Positions 25,019 to 33,609 are shown, counted from the stretch's first letter. The stretch: 64,000 nucleotides of DNA from Sulfuritalea sp. (GCA_016708585.1 JADJFK010000008.1:1-64000), one strand, 5' to 3'. The notes: generated by a model from the sequence alone, not told the origin. Translations and numbers: made by a program.

Positions 25019-25654
25019 ATGTACCTGCCCAGCCATTTTGCGGAGAGCCGCAGCGAGGTAATGCACGCGCTGATGCAAGCGCATCCCTTCGCCACCCTGG
25101 TGACGCAGGGCGGCATGGGCCTGAGCGCCGACCACCTGCCGTTGCACCTCGCTGCCGCGATCGGTCCGTTCGGCGCCCTGCAGGGCCACGTAGCCCGCGC
25201 CAATCCGCTGTGGCGCAATGCGGCGGACAGCGAAGTGCTGGCGATCTTCCAAGGCCCGCAGGCCTACGTCACGCCATCATGGTATGAAACCAAGCGCGCC
25301 GACGGCAAGGCGGTGCCGACCTGGAACTACGTCGTGGTCCATGCCCGCGGCCGGCTGCGGGTGATCGACGATCCGGCCTGGCTGCGCGGGCAACTGGAAA
25401 CGCTGGTCGCGGAGCACGAGGCCGGCTTTGCCGAACCCTGGCAAATCGCCGACGCGCCGCCCGACTACATCGACAAGATGCTGGCCGCCATCGTCGGCAT
25501 CGAGATCGTCATCGGCGAAATCACCGGCAAATGGAAAATCAGCCAGAACCAGCCCGGGGTCAATCGCGCCGGCGTGGTCGCCGGGCTTCGCGGGCAGGGA
25601 AGCGACGACGCGCTGGCGATCGCGGAACTCGTCGCCGGCATCGCGGCCCGATGA
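25019..25654 (+). CDS. PaiB-family FMN-binding protein
   Basis: A 211-residue split-barrel protein of the PaiB/transcriptional-regulator-like family: MYLPSHFAESRSEVMHALMQAHPFATLV at the start, the ADHLPLHL and VPTWNYVVVHARGRL blocks, and the C-terminal KWKISQNQP. PaiB in Bacillus is described as a negative regulator of sporulation and protease genes. In proteobacteria the family more likely binds FMN or heme, and its role is unclear. It lies in the yheS-ppk2-paiB-midA run, overlapping the methyltransferase start by four bases. Confidence 0.85.
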   Translation: MYLPSHFAESRSEVMHALMQAHPFATLVTQGGMGLSADHLPLHLAAAIGPFGALQGHVARANPLWRNAADSEVLAIFQGPQAYVTPSWYETKRADGKAVPTWNYVVVHARGRLRVIDDPAWLRGQLETLVAEHEAGFAEPWQIADAPPDYIDKMLAAIVGIEIVIGEITGKWKISQNQPGVNRAGVVAGLRGQGSDDALAIAELVAGIAAR

Positions 25655-26844
25655 CCCTGCAGCAGGCCGAACTTCCCGCACCCGGGCCGGACGCGCGCGC
25701 CGCCAGCGCCGCGCTCTCGCGCCTGATCGCGGAGGAAATCGGCGCCCATGGGGGCTGGCTCTCCTTCGCCCGCTACATGGAACTGGCGCTGTATGCGCCG
25801 GGCCTGGGCTATTACGCCGGGGGTGCGCACAAGTTCGGCGACCATGAGGCCGGGGGCGACTTCCTCACCGCGCCGGAGCTGACACCGCTGTTCGCCGCTG
25901 CGCTGGCGCGGCAGGTGGCGCAGGTCATCGCCGCTTCGAGCCCGCAGGTGATCGAAGCCGGCGCCGGCAGCGGCCGGCTGGCGGCGGACCTGCTGACGGC
26001 CCTGGCGGCAATGGATTGCCTGCCCGAGCGCTACCGCATCCTCGAACTCTCCGGCGAACTGCGCGCGCGCCAGCAGGCGACGCTGGCCGCACGGGCGCCG
26101 CAATTCGCCGACCGCGTCGAGTGGCTGGACGAACTGCCCGAGCATTTTTCCGGCTGCCTGGTCGGCAACGAGCTGCTCGACGCGATGCCGACCCATGCGC
26201 TGCGCTGGAGCGATGGGACGGATGAGGCCGCGCTGCTCGAACGCGGTGTCGGCTTGAAGGACAGCGAGCTGGCAGCGGCCGAACGCCCCGCCACCGGCGC
26301 ACTGCTGGCCGCCGCAGAGGCACTCGGGATACGCGCGCCCTACCGCGGCGAGATCAGCCTCGCGGCCCGCTCCTGGGTCTCCGAACTGGCGCGACGCCTG
26401 GAACAAGGCGCGCTGCTGCTGATCGACTACGGCCTGCCGCGCCACGAGCTTTACCACCCGCTGCGCGACGGCGGCACCCTGCGCTGCCACTACCGGCACC
26501 GGGTGCATGAGGACCCATTCTGGTTTCCCGGCCTGTCCGACATCACCACGCACGTCGATTTCACCGCCGTCGCCGAGGCCGGCTTCGATGCCGGCCTGAA
26601 GGTGCTGGGCTTCACCAGCCAGGCCAACTTCCTGCTCAACTGCGGCATCGGCGATTTGCTGCAAACATCGAAAGTCGACGCCGGCGACACGGCAAGCGCG
26701 GACGATTTGCGCGCACGCGGTGCGGTGAACGTGCTGCTCTCGCCCAACGAGATGGGCGAGCTGTTCAAGGTGATCGCGCTTGGGCGCGGCGTGCCGGGCC
26801 CGCTGCTCGGCTTCGCCCGCGCCGACCGCGTGCACGCCTTGTAA
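25651..26844 (+). CDS. MidA/NDUFAF7-like SAM-dependent methyltransferase
   Basis: A 397-residue protein of the Methyltransf_28 (DUF185) family. The eukaryotic member NDUFAF7 methylates an arginine of a respiratory complex I subunit; the bacterial target is less certain. SAM motif I is VIEAGAGSGRLAADLL (about residue 90), the post-I strand is YRILELSGELRARQ, and NELLDAMP and LLIDYGLPRHELYHPLR are family blocks. The ATG at 25651 overlaps the paiB stop. It is the last gene of the coupled run; an MliC-like lipoprotein follows 31 bases later. Confidence 0.88.
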   Translation: MTLQQAELPAPGPDARAASAALSRLIAEEIGAHGGWLSFARYMELALYAPGLGYYAGGAHKFGDHEAGGDFLTAPELTPLFAAALARQVAQVIAASSPQVIEAGAGSGRLAADLLTALAAMDCLPERYRILELSGELRARQQATLAARAPQFADRVEWLDELPEHFSGCLVGNELLDAMPTHALRWSDGTDEAALLERGVGLKDSELAAAERPATGALLAAAEALGIRAPYRGEISLAARSWVSELARRLEQGALLLIDYGLPRHELYHPLRDGGTLRCHYRHRVHEDPFWFPGLSDITTHVDFTAVAEAGFDAGLKVLGFTSQANFLLNCGIGDLLQTSKVDAGDTASADDLRARGAVNVLLSPNEMGELFKVIALGRGVPGPLLGFARADRVHAL

Positions 26845-26875
26845 GATCGGAATCAATTCATCCATGGAGCACAAA

Positions 26876-27253
26876 ATGAAAAGAACACTGACGGGGATTG
26901 CCGCCGCCGCGCTGCTGCTTTCCGCTTGCGGCGACATGAACCTGAAGAAATACAATCCGTTCGGCGGCGACCCGGTGCAGGAGCGTTCGCGCACGCCGGC
27001 CAATGCCACCGAATACCAGTGCGCCGGCGGCAAGCGCATTTACGTCCGCACGCTGGACGGCGGCCAGGCGGTCTGGCTGATCCTGGCGGAACGCGAGCTG
27101 CGGCTCGAGCGGATCGGTACCAGCCAGCGCTACGGCGCGGGAAACACCGTGCTGGCGCTCAACGGCAACGAGGCGACGATCGCCGACGGCGGACCGGCGA
27201 CCTATGCCAACTGCAAGACCGGCGGCGCCGAGCCGGCGGCGGCAGGCAAGTAA
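26876..27253 (+). CDS. MliC-like lipoprotein (putative C-type lysozyme inhibitor)
   Basis: A 125-residue predicted lipoprotein with lipobox LLLSAC (lipidated C18). The mature part resembles the MliC/PliC beta-barrel: YQCAGGKRIYVRTLDGGQAV, then an RLERI strand, then QRYGAGNTVLALNGNEATI and a closing Cys in TYANCKTGG. This is the order of cysteines and the SGxxY/G-rich strand seen in lysozyme inhibitors. The ATG at 26876 is chosen because GGAG sits six bases upstream; ATG 26864 would add four residues. Inhibitor function is inferred from fold similarity only. Confidence 0.65.
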   Translation: MKRTLTGIAAAALLLSACGDMNLKKYNPFGGDPVQERSRTPANATEYQCAGGKRIYVRTLDGGQAVWLILAERELRLERIGTSQRYGAGNTVLALNGNEATIADGGPATYANCKTGGAEPAAAGK

Positions 27254-27275
27254 GCATGGTGCCGGCGAACCGGAC

Positions 27276-29201
27276 ATGACGGACGGCACACCCGCGCACA
27301 GCACCGCCATCGCCCGCCTCAAGGCGCTGGTGGACCGGCTGCGCCCTCCCGCCGCGCAGGATGCGGAGCAAAGGGTGCGCGCCGAAGCCGCGCGCCTTGG
27401 CACCCGGCCCGACGAAGCCGCCGCGCTGGGCGAGGCCCTGCGCAGCCTGCTCGCCCTGCCGCGCCAGGGCGCCTTCTATGCCGAAACCGGCGTGACCTCG
27501 GCGCAGGGCTTCTGGCTGGAGCTGGCGCAGCGACTGCGCGAGCGCCTGCTGCCGCCGCTGCGCGACGAAAGCCGCCTGCGCAGCATCCTCCACTTGCTGT
27601 TCGCCGACCGCGATGACCACCTGTGGGTGACCGCGGTCGCGGACGATGCCTGGCTGGAACTGGTTGCCGCGCTCGGCCTGAAAAAAATCGGCGGCGGCAC
27701 GGCGTACGCCAGCCTGCTGGAAGCCGCGCGCATGCTCTCCTACCGCATCGCCGGGGTCGGCCTCGACCGCGAACTGTTGCACGCGGAACCGGACCTGGAA
27801 CATCACGAATCGCCCTTCCTGGCGCAGAACGCCGCGCTGTTGCCGCTGCTGGAGCGCGCCCGTAGCGGCGGCGGGATACCCGATGCGGACGAGATCCGCC
27901 ACATCGACGTATTGCTCGACCAGTGCGACGCGGCCCTCGACGGCGTCCGCCGCAAAGCCCGCGAAAACGGCATCAGCATCCGCCTCACCTACTTGCTGGC
28001 GCGCCTGCGGCAGCTGATCGACCGCCTGCGCCTGCTGCTCGACTTCGCCGTGGTCGACGACCGCCGGCGCCATGCCGTGGTGGTGCTGAAGACGCTTCTG
28101 GCGTCAGAGCAGACCAGCGACGAGATGGGCGAATTCATCACCGGGAACGTCAGCCTCCTCGCGCGCAACGTCACCGACCACGCCAGCCGCCACGGCGAGC
28201 ACTACGTCGCCGAGGACCGCGCCGAGTGGCGCGCGATGGCGAAGAGCGCGGCCGGCGGCGGCATCGTGATCGCCCTCATGGCGCTGTTCAAGATCAAGCT
28301 CGCGCTGCTGCACCTGCCGCCGCTGACCGAGGGCATCGCCTTCGGCCTCAACTACGGCCTCGGCTTCGTCCTGATCCACCTGCTCGGCTTCACGGTGGCG
28401 ACCAAGCAACCGGCGATGACCGCCGCCTCGATCGCGGCGACGCTGGAGGAAGCGCGGCCGAAGGAACTGGAGCGGCTCGCCGACTTCGCGCAGAACGTGG
28501 TGCGCACTCAGTGCGTCGCCGTGCTCGGCAACGTCGGCCTGGCGCTGCCGGTCGCGGCCCTGATCGCCGCGCTGTGGCTGCCGCTGCTGGGCGAGATCCC
28601 GGCGCCGGAGGAAAAGCTGCAGAAGATGCTGCACGAGGTGCACCCGCTGGCCAGCGGCGCGCTGTTCTTCGCCGCCGTGGCCGGCGTCGGCCTGTTCCTG
28701 TCCGGCCTGGTGTCGGGCTATTTCGACAACAAGGCGCGCTACCACCGGCTCGGCCCGCGCATCGCCGCCGCGCCGCGACTGGCCTGGCTGGGCGCGGAAC
28801 GGGCAACGCGCCTGGGGAATTACCTCGACGCCCACTACGGGGCGATCCTCGGCAACCTGTTCTTCGGCATGTACCTCGGCCTGGTCGGCGCCGTCGGCGG
28901 CCTGACCGGATTGCCGATCGACATCCGCCACGTCGCCTTTTCCAGCGCCAACCTCGGCACCGCCCTGGCCGCGCTGGGACCGCGCGCGGTCGCCGAGATC
29001 CTGCCCTGGGCCATCGCCGGCATCATCGGCATCGCGCTGGTCAACCTGGTGGTGAGTTTCTCGCTCGCGCTCTACGTCGCCCTGCAATCACGCCGCGTCG
29101 GCTCGGCGCAGATCCTGCGGCTCGGCATGGTGCTGCTCAAGCGTCTGGCGAAGAACCCGCTCGGCTTCGTTTCACCGCCGCGGGACAAACCCGCCGACTG
29201 A
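27276..29201 (+). CDS. SpecificRecomb-family membrane protein (annotated as site-specific recombinase)
   Basis: A 641-residue protein of the PF10136-type family, commonly labelled site-specific recombinase (Neisseria gcr). The N-terminal half is helical and soluble. The second half contains at least six hydrophobic spans (for example AAGGGIVIALMALFKI, GIAFGLNYGLGFVLIHLLGF and the C-terminal IIGIALVNLVVSFSLALYVAL). I see no tyrosine- or serine-recombinase active-site motif, so the recombinase label is doubtful and a membrane role is more likely. ATG 27276 follows the lipoprotein by 22 bases. Confidence 0.8.
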   Translation: MTDGTPAHSTAIARLKALVDRLRPPAAQDAEQRVRAEAARLGTRPDEAAALGEALRSLLALPRQGAFYAETGVTSAQGFWLELAQRLRERLLPPLRDESRLRSILHLLFADRDDHLWVTAVADDAWLELVAALGLKKIGGGTAYASLLEAARMLSYRIAGVGLDRELLHAEPDLEHHESPFLAQNAALLPLLERARSGGGIPDADEIRHIDVLLDQCDAALDGVRRKARENGISIRLTYLLARLRQLIDRLRLLLDFAVVDDRRRHAVVVLKTLLASEQTSDEMGEFITGNVSLLARNVTDHASRHGEHYVAEDRAEWRAMAKSAAGGGIVIALMALFKIKLALLHLPPLTEGIAFGLNYGLGFVLIHLLGFTVATKQPAMTAASIAATLEEARPKELERLADFAQNVVRTQCVAVLGNVGLALPVAALIAALWLPLLGEIPAPEEKLQKMLHEVHPLASGALFFAAVAGVGLFLSGLVSGYFDNKARYHRLGPRIAAAPRLAWLGAERATRLGNYLDAHYGAILGNLFFGMYLGLVGAVGGLTGLPIDIRHVAFSSANLGTALAALGPRAVAEILPWAIAGIIGIALVNLVVSFSLALYVALQSRRVGSAQILRLGMVLLKRLAKNPLGFVSPPRDKPAD

Positions 29202-29208
29202 GCCAGCC

Positions 29209-29391
29209 TCAGAGGCAGGCCTGCTCCAGCGCCTGCTCGCACTTTGCGCAAAAGCCATCGTCGCCGACCGGTCCGGGCGTACCGCAGCGGCGGCAGGCAG
29301 CCGGCGCAGGCGCGGGCTGCGACGGTTGTTGCGGCGCCGGCGCTTTGGCGCGCGGCTTCACGGCGCCCGATCCCTTGCGCGCGGCACTCAC
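29209..29391 (-). CDS. Small zinc-ribbon-like protein, coupled to the upstream secreted protein
   Basis: A 60-residue ORF, too short for many callers. It begins at a GTG (29391) overlapping the stop of the secreted protein upstream (GTGA). A basic Ala/Pro-rich leader (about 32 residues) leads to a Cys motif CRRCGTPGPVGDDGFCAKC, a C-x2-C...C-x2-C arrangement that could bind zinc. No family is recognised. The overlap and zinc-ribbon pattern favour a real gene, but it could be a frame artefact. Confidence 0.5.
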   Translation of the reverse strand: MSAARKGSGAVKPRAKAPAPQQPSQPAPAPAACRRCGTPGPVGDDGFCAKCEQALEQACL

Positions 29392-29861
29392 TCGCAGCTT
29401 GCCTTGCAGGCGGCCGGGTTGGCGGCGCAGTCCGCGCCGGCCTCGACCTTGCATTCCGCGCGCGAGCGCCAGGTGAAGTTGAGTCCGTCGCCGTAGCCAC
29501 AGACCAGCAGGGTGATCTTGCCTTGCTTGGCGACGCGAACCGAAACGGCCCTGGCGGCCTTGACCTGCGCCGGCGGCCGGTCGCAGGAAACATAGGCGCT
29601 GAAGTTGCCGTCGGCCGATTCCCACAGCGCGACGTTCTTCAGCTTGCGGTAGAGCTGGTAGTCCTTGCACACGTCGGTCTCGCCGCGGTACGCCTTGCCG
29701 TCGTCGCTGCAATAGCCGGAGAAGGTGTAGCGCAGTTCTTCCTCGGCCGGACAGGAAGCCACCTGCACGGCGCCGGCGAGATCGGGACAGGCGACCGTGG
29801 CGGCGGCGGCAAGTTGGGGCGCGAGGGCGAACAGGGCAAGCGACAGCAGGCGGCGAATCAT
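29388..29861 (-). CDS. Cysteine-rich secreted protein, unknown function
   Basis: A 157-residue protein with a signal peptide (MIRRLLSLALFALAPQLAAA) and ten Cys in the mature part, including VACPDLAG, SCPAEEELRY, GYCSDDGK, DVCKDY, SCDRPP and the C-terminal ECKVEAGADCAANPAACKASCE. Periplasmic disulfide bonding is likely. The ATG at 29861 is preferred over one five codons upstream because GGAGA precedes it at a normal distance. No family recognised. It is the first gene of a two-gene unit with the zinc-ribbon ORF and is convergent with the SpecificRecomb gene. Confidence 0.72.
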   Translation of the reverse strand: MIRRLLSLALFALAPQLAAAATVACPDLAGAVQVASCPAEEELRYTFSGYCSDDGKAYRGETDVCKDYQLYRKLKNVALWESADGNFSAYVSCDRPPAQVKAARAVSVRVAKQGKITLLVCGYGDGLNFTWRSRAECKVEAGADCAANPAACKASCE

Positions 29862-29922
29862 CGGACAAGTCTCCATCAAGGGCGTGGCCGGAACGGGGGG
29901 CAGTTCCGGCAGGCAGGGGATT

Positions 29923-30825
29923 TTAAGTGGCCGTGACCTGTTCCGCCAGCCACAGCCGAAACGGCTCGACCGCCGGGTTGGCGACCGCCTGCGTCGCCAG
30001 CAGCAGGTAGTAGGCGCGCGGATTGGCGAAACGCTGCGGCAGCGGCGCCACCAGCCGGCCTGCGCGCAGCAGGTCGGCCACCAGCGCCTGGGTCGCCAGC
30101 GCCACGCCCTGACCATCGAGCGCGGCACGAACCGTCGGCTCGTACTGGTTGAAGGCGATGCTGCCCGCCGGCCGCAAGCCGGCGACGCCGGCCATCTCCA
30201 GCCAGGCCGGCCAGGACAGCCAGGGCCGGCGCTGCTCGGCGTCCTCATAAGCCAGCAGGACGTGATGGGCGAGGTCGGCCGGCTTCGCCAGCGGCCCGGC
30301 GCTTTTCAGCAAGGCCGGACTTGCCACCGGCAGCACCGTATCGCCGAACAGGCGCAGCGCCGTCGCCGGCGCGTTGCGGTCCTGCAGGTAGCGCACCGCG
30401 GCGTCGAAGCGACCGCGCTCGAGGTCCACCAGCCGCGTGTCGGCGGAAATGCGGATGTCGATGCCGGGATGGCGGCGGCGGAAATCGGCCAGGCGCGGGA
30501 TCAGCCATAAGCTGGCGAAGGCCTGGGTGGTCGCCAGCGTCACGGTCGGCTCGTCGCCGCCGCGCAGTTCCGCCGTCGCCGCGCGCAATTCGGCGAAGGC
30601 CGCGGCGGTGGCGCGCAGCAGGCGTTCGCCGGCCGCGGTGAGCGCCAGCGCGCGCGTCTTGCGCTCGAAGAGGCGTGTCGCCAGCGCCGACTCCAGCGCG
30701 ATGACCTGCTTGCTCACCGCCGATTGGGTGACGAACAGCTCTTCGGCGGCGCGCGTGAAGCTGAGGTGGCGCGCCGCCGCCTCGAAGGCGCGCAGCGCTT
30801 CCAGCGGCGGAAGCCCGTCACGCAT
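29923..30825 (-). CDS. LysR-family transcriptional regulator, GcvA-like
   Basis: A 300-residue LysR-type regulator. The N-terminal winged helix (LPPLEALRAFEAAARHLSFTRA, then VTQSAVSKQVIALE) and LFERKTRALALTAAGERLL are closest to the GcvA group. The effector domain follows from about residue 90. It is divergent from the DUF2917 gene at 30924 with a 98-base gap that probably holds both promoters; LysR regulators often control the divergent neighbour, so the DUF2917 gene is the obvious candidate target. The same arrangement of a GcvA-like regulator next to a DUF2917 gene supports this. Confidence 0.9.
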   Translation of the reverse strand: MRDGLPPLEALRAFEAAARHLSFTRAAEELFVTQSAVSKQVIALESALATRLFERKTRALALTAAGERLLRATAAAFAELRAATAELRGGDEPTVTLATTQAFASLWLIPRLADFRRRHPGIDIRISADTRLVDLERGRFDAAVRYLQDRNAPATALRLFGDTVLPVASPALLKSAGPLAKPADLAHHVLLAYEDAEQRRPWLSWPAWLEMAGVAGLRPAGSIAFNQYEPTVRAALDGQGVALATQALVADLLRAGRLVAPLPQRFANPRAYYLLLATQAVANPAVEPFRLWLAEQVTAT

Positions 30826-30923
30826 TCCATTTACTCATGCATAGCAGGCGCCGAATTCGCTGGTCAGCTTCGACCGGCCTGCCGATACTGCAAGCGTCGC
30901 AAACCACCGAGGAGCCTGAACTC

Positions 30924-31268
30924 ATGACTGCACAAGCCATCTCCACCGCCTCCCTGATCTGTGCCGGTCGCCCGCAGCGCGCCGCAATGCTGTGCGGGGA
31001 CCTGCGCCGGAAACCTTCCGGCTATGTTACAGAATTCCATGAAGGAATGCTTGGAACGGGCCGGCGGCAGCTCGGCCAGGGCGAACTGCTGAGCGTGCAG
31101 GGCATCGACGCCACGCTGGTCTGCCTGGCCGGCGAACTGTGGCTGACGCGCCACGCCGATGCCGGGGACTACATCCTCGGCGCCGGGTGCAGCCTGCACC
31201 TGAGCCGCGACGACCGCGCCGTGGTGCAGGCCCTGCAGACCAGCCGGGTGCGCCTGATCCCGGCCTGA
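30924..31268 (+). CDS. DUF2917 domain protein
   Basis: A 114-residue cytoplasmic protein. The C-terminal half matches the DUF2917 pattern: LVCLAGELWLTRHADAGDYILGAG, then LHLSRDDRAVVQAL. The fold is probably a small cupin-like barrel. GAGGAGCCTGAACTC precedes ATG 30924, which is chosen over an upstream in-frame ATG at 30837 without a ribosome-binding site. The function is unknown. It is divergent from the GcvA-like regulator. Confidence 0.8.
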   Translation: MTAQAISTASLICAGRPQRAAMLCGDLRRKPSGYVTEFHEGMLGTGRRQLGQGELLSVQGIDATLVCLAGELWLTRHADAGDYILGAGCSLHLSRDDRAVVQALQTSRVRLIPA

Positions 31269-31283
31269 GGACTGTCCGCCGCT

Positions 31284-31757
31284 TCAGCGCCGGATGCGCT
31301 CCATGCTGTCGCGCAGGCGCGGCGGGATCGGCGTCGGGCGGTCATCGGTGCGGGCGACGAAGACATGCACGAACCAGCCGGTCGCCGCCGGCGTGTTCTC
31401 GCCCTGCGGAAACAGCGCGATCTCGTAGCGCACCGATGACTTGCCCAGGTGCGCCACGCGCAGGCCGGCGTCGATGATCTCGGGAAAGGCCAGCGGCGCC
31501 AGGTAACGGCACTGCGATTCGACGCAGTAGCCGATGGCCGCGCCGTCGAGGATATCCAGGCCGCCCTCGCGGATCAGGTACTCGTTGATCACGGTGTCGA
31601 AGTAGCTGTAATAGACGACGTTATTGACGTGGCCGTAGACGTCGTTGTCCATCCAGCGGGTGGGGATGGCGAGGAAATGCGGGAAGTCGGAGCGGCCCGG
31701 CAGGGGCGCGGCGGAAGCTTTGGGGTCTGTAACGGCGGGCGTGGATGGAGGGCTCAT
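31284..31757 (-). CDS. Hotdog-fold acyl-CoA thioesterase (YbgC/4HBT type)
   Basis: A 157-residue thioesterase. The active-site helix motif MDNDVYGHVNNVVYYSYFDTVINEYL (blocks DNDVYGHVNN and YYSYFD, about residues 35-55) is the 4HBT signature, with Asp as catalytic residue. It probably hydrolyses acyl-CoA esters. The protein has a short N-terminal Ser/Pro/Ala-rich stretch. ATG 31757 is chosen; an upstream in-frame start at 31799 would add 14 residues with no better ribosome-binding site. It is convergent with the DUF2917 gene. Confidence 0.87.
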   Translation of the reverse strand: MSPPSTPAVTDPKASAAPLPGRSDFPHFLAIPTRWMDNDVYGHVNNVVYYSYFDTVINEYLIREGGLDILDGAAIGYCVESQCRYLAPLAFPEIIDAGLRVAHLGKSSVRYEIALFPQGENTPAATGWFVHVFVARTDDRPTPIPPRLRDSMERIRR

Positions 31758-31823
31758 CGTGCGCTTCAGGAAAGTCGAAGCGCGCGATGATACCAACAAG
31801 GCATCAGCGGATGGCGCGAACGC

Positions 31824-32036
31824 TCACTGCTGGTTGCGATACATCGCGGCGAGAAATGCATCGGCGGCTTCGGCGTCGACTTCCCGCTGCGCCGTTGCGC
31901 GATGCTGGACTTCCTGCAGGCCGAGCTGGAGCTCGGGGCTGGCAGGGGTCCACTCGGCGTTGAGGACTTCGTCCTCGAACGCTCCGAATTCATCCTCGAT
32001 GAGTTTGCCTGTGCTCATGTCCATCACCATTAACAT
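31824..32036 (-). CDS. 70-residue acidic protein behind a sigma-54 promoter, unknown function
   Basis: A small gene missed by simple length cut-offs. The product is short and acidic (MSTGKLIEDEFGAFEDEVLNAEW; ending FLAAMYRNQQ), with no signal peptide or membrane segment. A GGGAGA ribosome-binding site sits just upstream of ATG 32036, and a sigma-54-type promoter lies at 32070-32087 with a TSS expected about 23 bases before the start codon. I recognise no family. The promoter and ribosome-binding site are the main support for it being a real, inducible gene. Confidence 0.6.
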   Translation of the reverse strand: MLMVMDMSTGKLIEDEFGAFEDEVLNAEWTPASPELQLGLQEVQHRATAQREVDAEAADAFLAAMYRNQQ

Positions 32037-32069
32037 CGCCGTCTCCCGTTGTGGAACCGTGCGCTTCAG

Positions 32070-32087
32070 AGCATATAACGTGCCCCA
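32070..32087 (-). promoter_or_regulatory. Candidate sigma-54 promoter
   Basis: On the minus strand TGGGGCACGTTATATGCT holds GG and GC elements separated by exactly ten bases, and matches TGGCACG-N4-TTGCW except at two positions. Position and spacing fit transcription of the 70-residue gene. Confidence 0.55.
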
Positions 32088-32157
32088 TGACAAAAAGTTG
32101 AATGAGGCCTCAAATTGTTGAAACCCTGTTGTTTTGGCACCACTTCGACTGCCCGGC

Positions 32158-32171
32158 GTGACAAATGTCAC
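32158..32171. promoter_or_regulatory. Palindrome, candidate enhancer site for the sigma-54 promoter
   Basis: GTGAC-AAAT-GTCAC, a perfect five-base inverted repeat about 105 bases upstream of the predicted transcription start, where activator sites of sigma-54 promoters usually lie. It is just downstream of the ampG-like stop codon. Confidence 0.4.
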
Positions 32172-32179
32172 ATAGGCGG

Positions 32180-33451
32180 TCACACCGGAGGCGACGCCGT
32201 CGCGGCGAGCGGCGGGTTCCAGGGCGCCACCTTCAGCAGCAGCAACATGCCCGGCACCGCCAGCAGCGCGCACAGCATGAAGAAGGGAAACCAGCCGAGG
32301 ATTTCGATCAGGTAGCCGGTGGTGGCATTGATGAAAGTGCGCGGCACGGCGGCGAGGCTGGTGAACAAGGCGAACTGCGTCGCCGTGTACAGCGGATGCG
32401 TGGCGCGCGCGATGAAGGCGACGAACGCCGCGGTGCCGAGGCCGACGCCGAGCGCCTCGAAACCGATCACCAGCGCCAGCTGCGTCAGTTCCAGCGCGCC
32501 CACCGTCTCGTGGCGGCCGATCCAGGCCAGCCAGGCGAAGCCGAAGATCGACACCAGCTGCACCACGCCGAACAGCCACAGCGCGCGGTTGATGCCGAGC
32601 TTCACCATCCACAGGCCGCCGATCAGGCCGCCGATCACCGCCGGCCACAGCCCGGCGTTCTTGGCGACGATGCCGATCTCGGACTTGGCGAAACCCATGT
32701 CCAGGTAGAAGGGCGTGGCCAGCGCCGTGCACATCGAATCGCCCAGCTTGTAGAGGAAGATGAAGGCCAGGATCAGCAGCGCCTCCCTCAGCCCGGCACG
32801 GTTGATGAACTCGTGGAAGGGTTCGACCACGGCGTCGCGCAAGGTCTTCGGTGCGTTGCCGGCGACATCCGGCTCGCGCGCGAAGAGCGCCAGCAGCATG
32901 CCCGGCAGCATGAACAGCGCGGTAATGACGAAGACCTGCAGCCAGGGCAGGCGGTCGGCCAGGATCAGCGAGAGCGAACCCGGCACCAGCCCGGCGATGC
33001 GATAGGCATTGACATGCACCGAGTTGCCCAGGCCCAGCTCGGACTCGGACAGGATCTCGCGCCGGTAGGCATCGAGCGCGATGTCCTGCGTCGCCGAGAG
33101 CAGCGCCACCGCGGCGGTGAGCCAGAGGATGGGCACGATCTCGGACGCCGGCGCGAACAGCCCGAGCGCGGCGATGCTGGCCAGCAGGCCGATCTGGGTG
33201 ATCAGCATCCAGCCGCGGCGCCTGCCCAGTGGCGGCGCATAGCGATCGAGCAGCGGGGACCAGAGGAACTTCCAGGTGTAGGGAAACTGGATCAGCGCGA
33301 AGAGGCCGATGGTCTTGAGGTCCACGCCCTCCGAACGCAGCCAGGCCGGCACCAGGTTGAGCAGCAGGTATAGCGGCAACCCCGACGAAAAGCCGGTGAA
33401 TACGCAGATCAGCATGCGCCGGGTGAACAGCGCGGAAAGCCAGGGCGGCAT
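32180..33451 (-). CDS. ampG: AmpG-like muropeptide MFS permease
   Basis: A 423-residue major-facilitator protein with about 12 hydrophobic spans that imports anhydro-muropeptides for cell-wall recycling and can influence beta-lactamase induction. Family blocks: CVFTGFSSGLPLYLLLNLVPAWLR at the start, LIQFPYTWKFLWSPLLDRY near residue 55, ATQDIALDAYRREIL near residue 120, and LGDSMCTALATPFYLDMGF in the second half. Substrate assignment follows family membership. It is transcribed toward the 70-residue gene and away from the tRNA-Arg. Confidence 0.88.
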   Translation of the reverse strand: MPPWLSALFTRRMLICVFTGFSSGLPLYLLLNLVPAWLRSEGVDLKTIGLFALIQFPYTWKFLWSPLLDRYAPPLGRRRGWMLITQIGLLASIAALGLFAPASEIVPILWLTAAVALLSATQDIALDAYRREILSESELGLGNSVHVNAYRIAGLVPGSLSLILADRLPWLQVFVITALFMLPGMLLALFAREPDVAGNAPKTLRDAVVEPFHEFINRAGLREALLILAFIFLYKLGDSMCTALATPFYLDMGFAKSEIGIVAKNAGLWPAVIGGLIGGLWMVKLGINRALWLFGVVQLVSIFGFAWLAWIGRHETVGALELTQLALVIGFEALGVGLGTAAFVAFIARATHPLYTATQFALFTSLAAVPRTFINATTGYLIEILGWFPFFMLCALLAVPGMLLLLKVAPWNPPLAATASPPV

Positions 33452-33609
33452 CAGCTGTTCACGGACTACGCCGCGGTGGCTGGAAGCATCGGGCGCAGCT
33501 TCCCCGCCCGATTAAAAATCCCAGGCACAAGACGGGGGCGGATCAAGCGCAAGGTCGGCACCGAGAGGCAGACAAGCCAGTGAATGGGACTTCCTGGGGG
33601 AACGAATGC

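Noticed and set aside
32135..32155. A second sigma-54 site on the plus strand (TGGCACCACTTCGACTGC)
   Set aside because: The GG to GC distance is wrong for a -24/-12 promoter. A similar TGGCAC near 38838 fails for the same reason.
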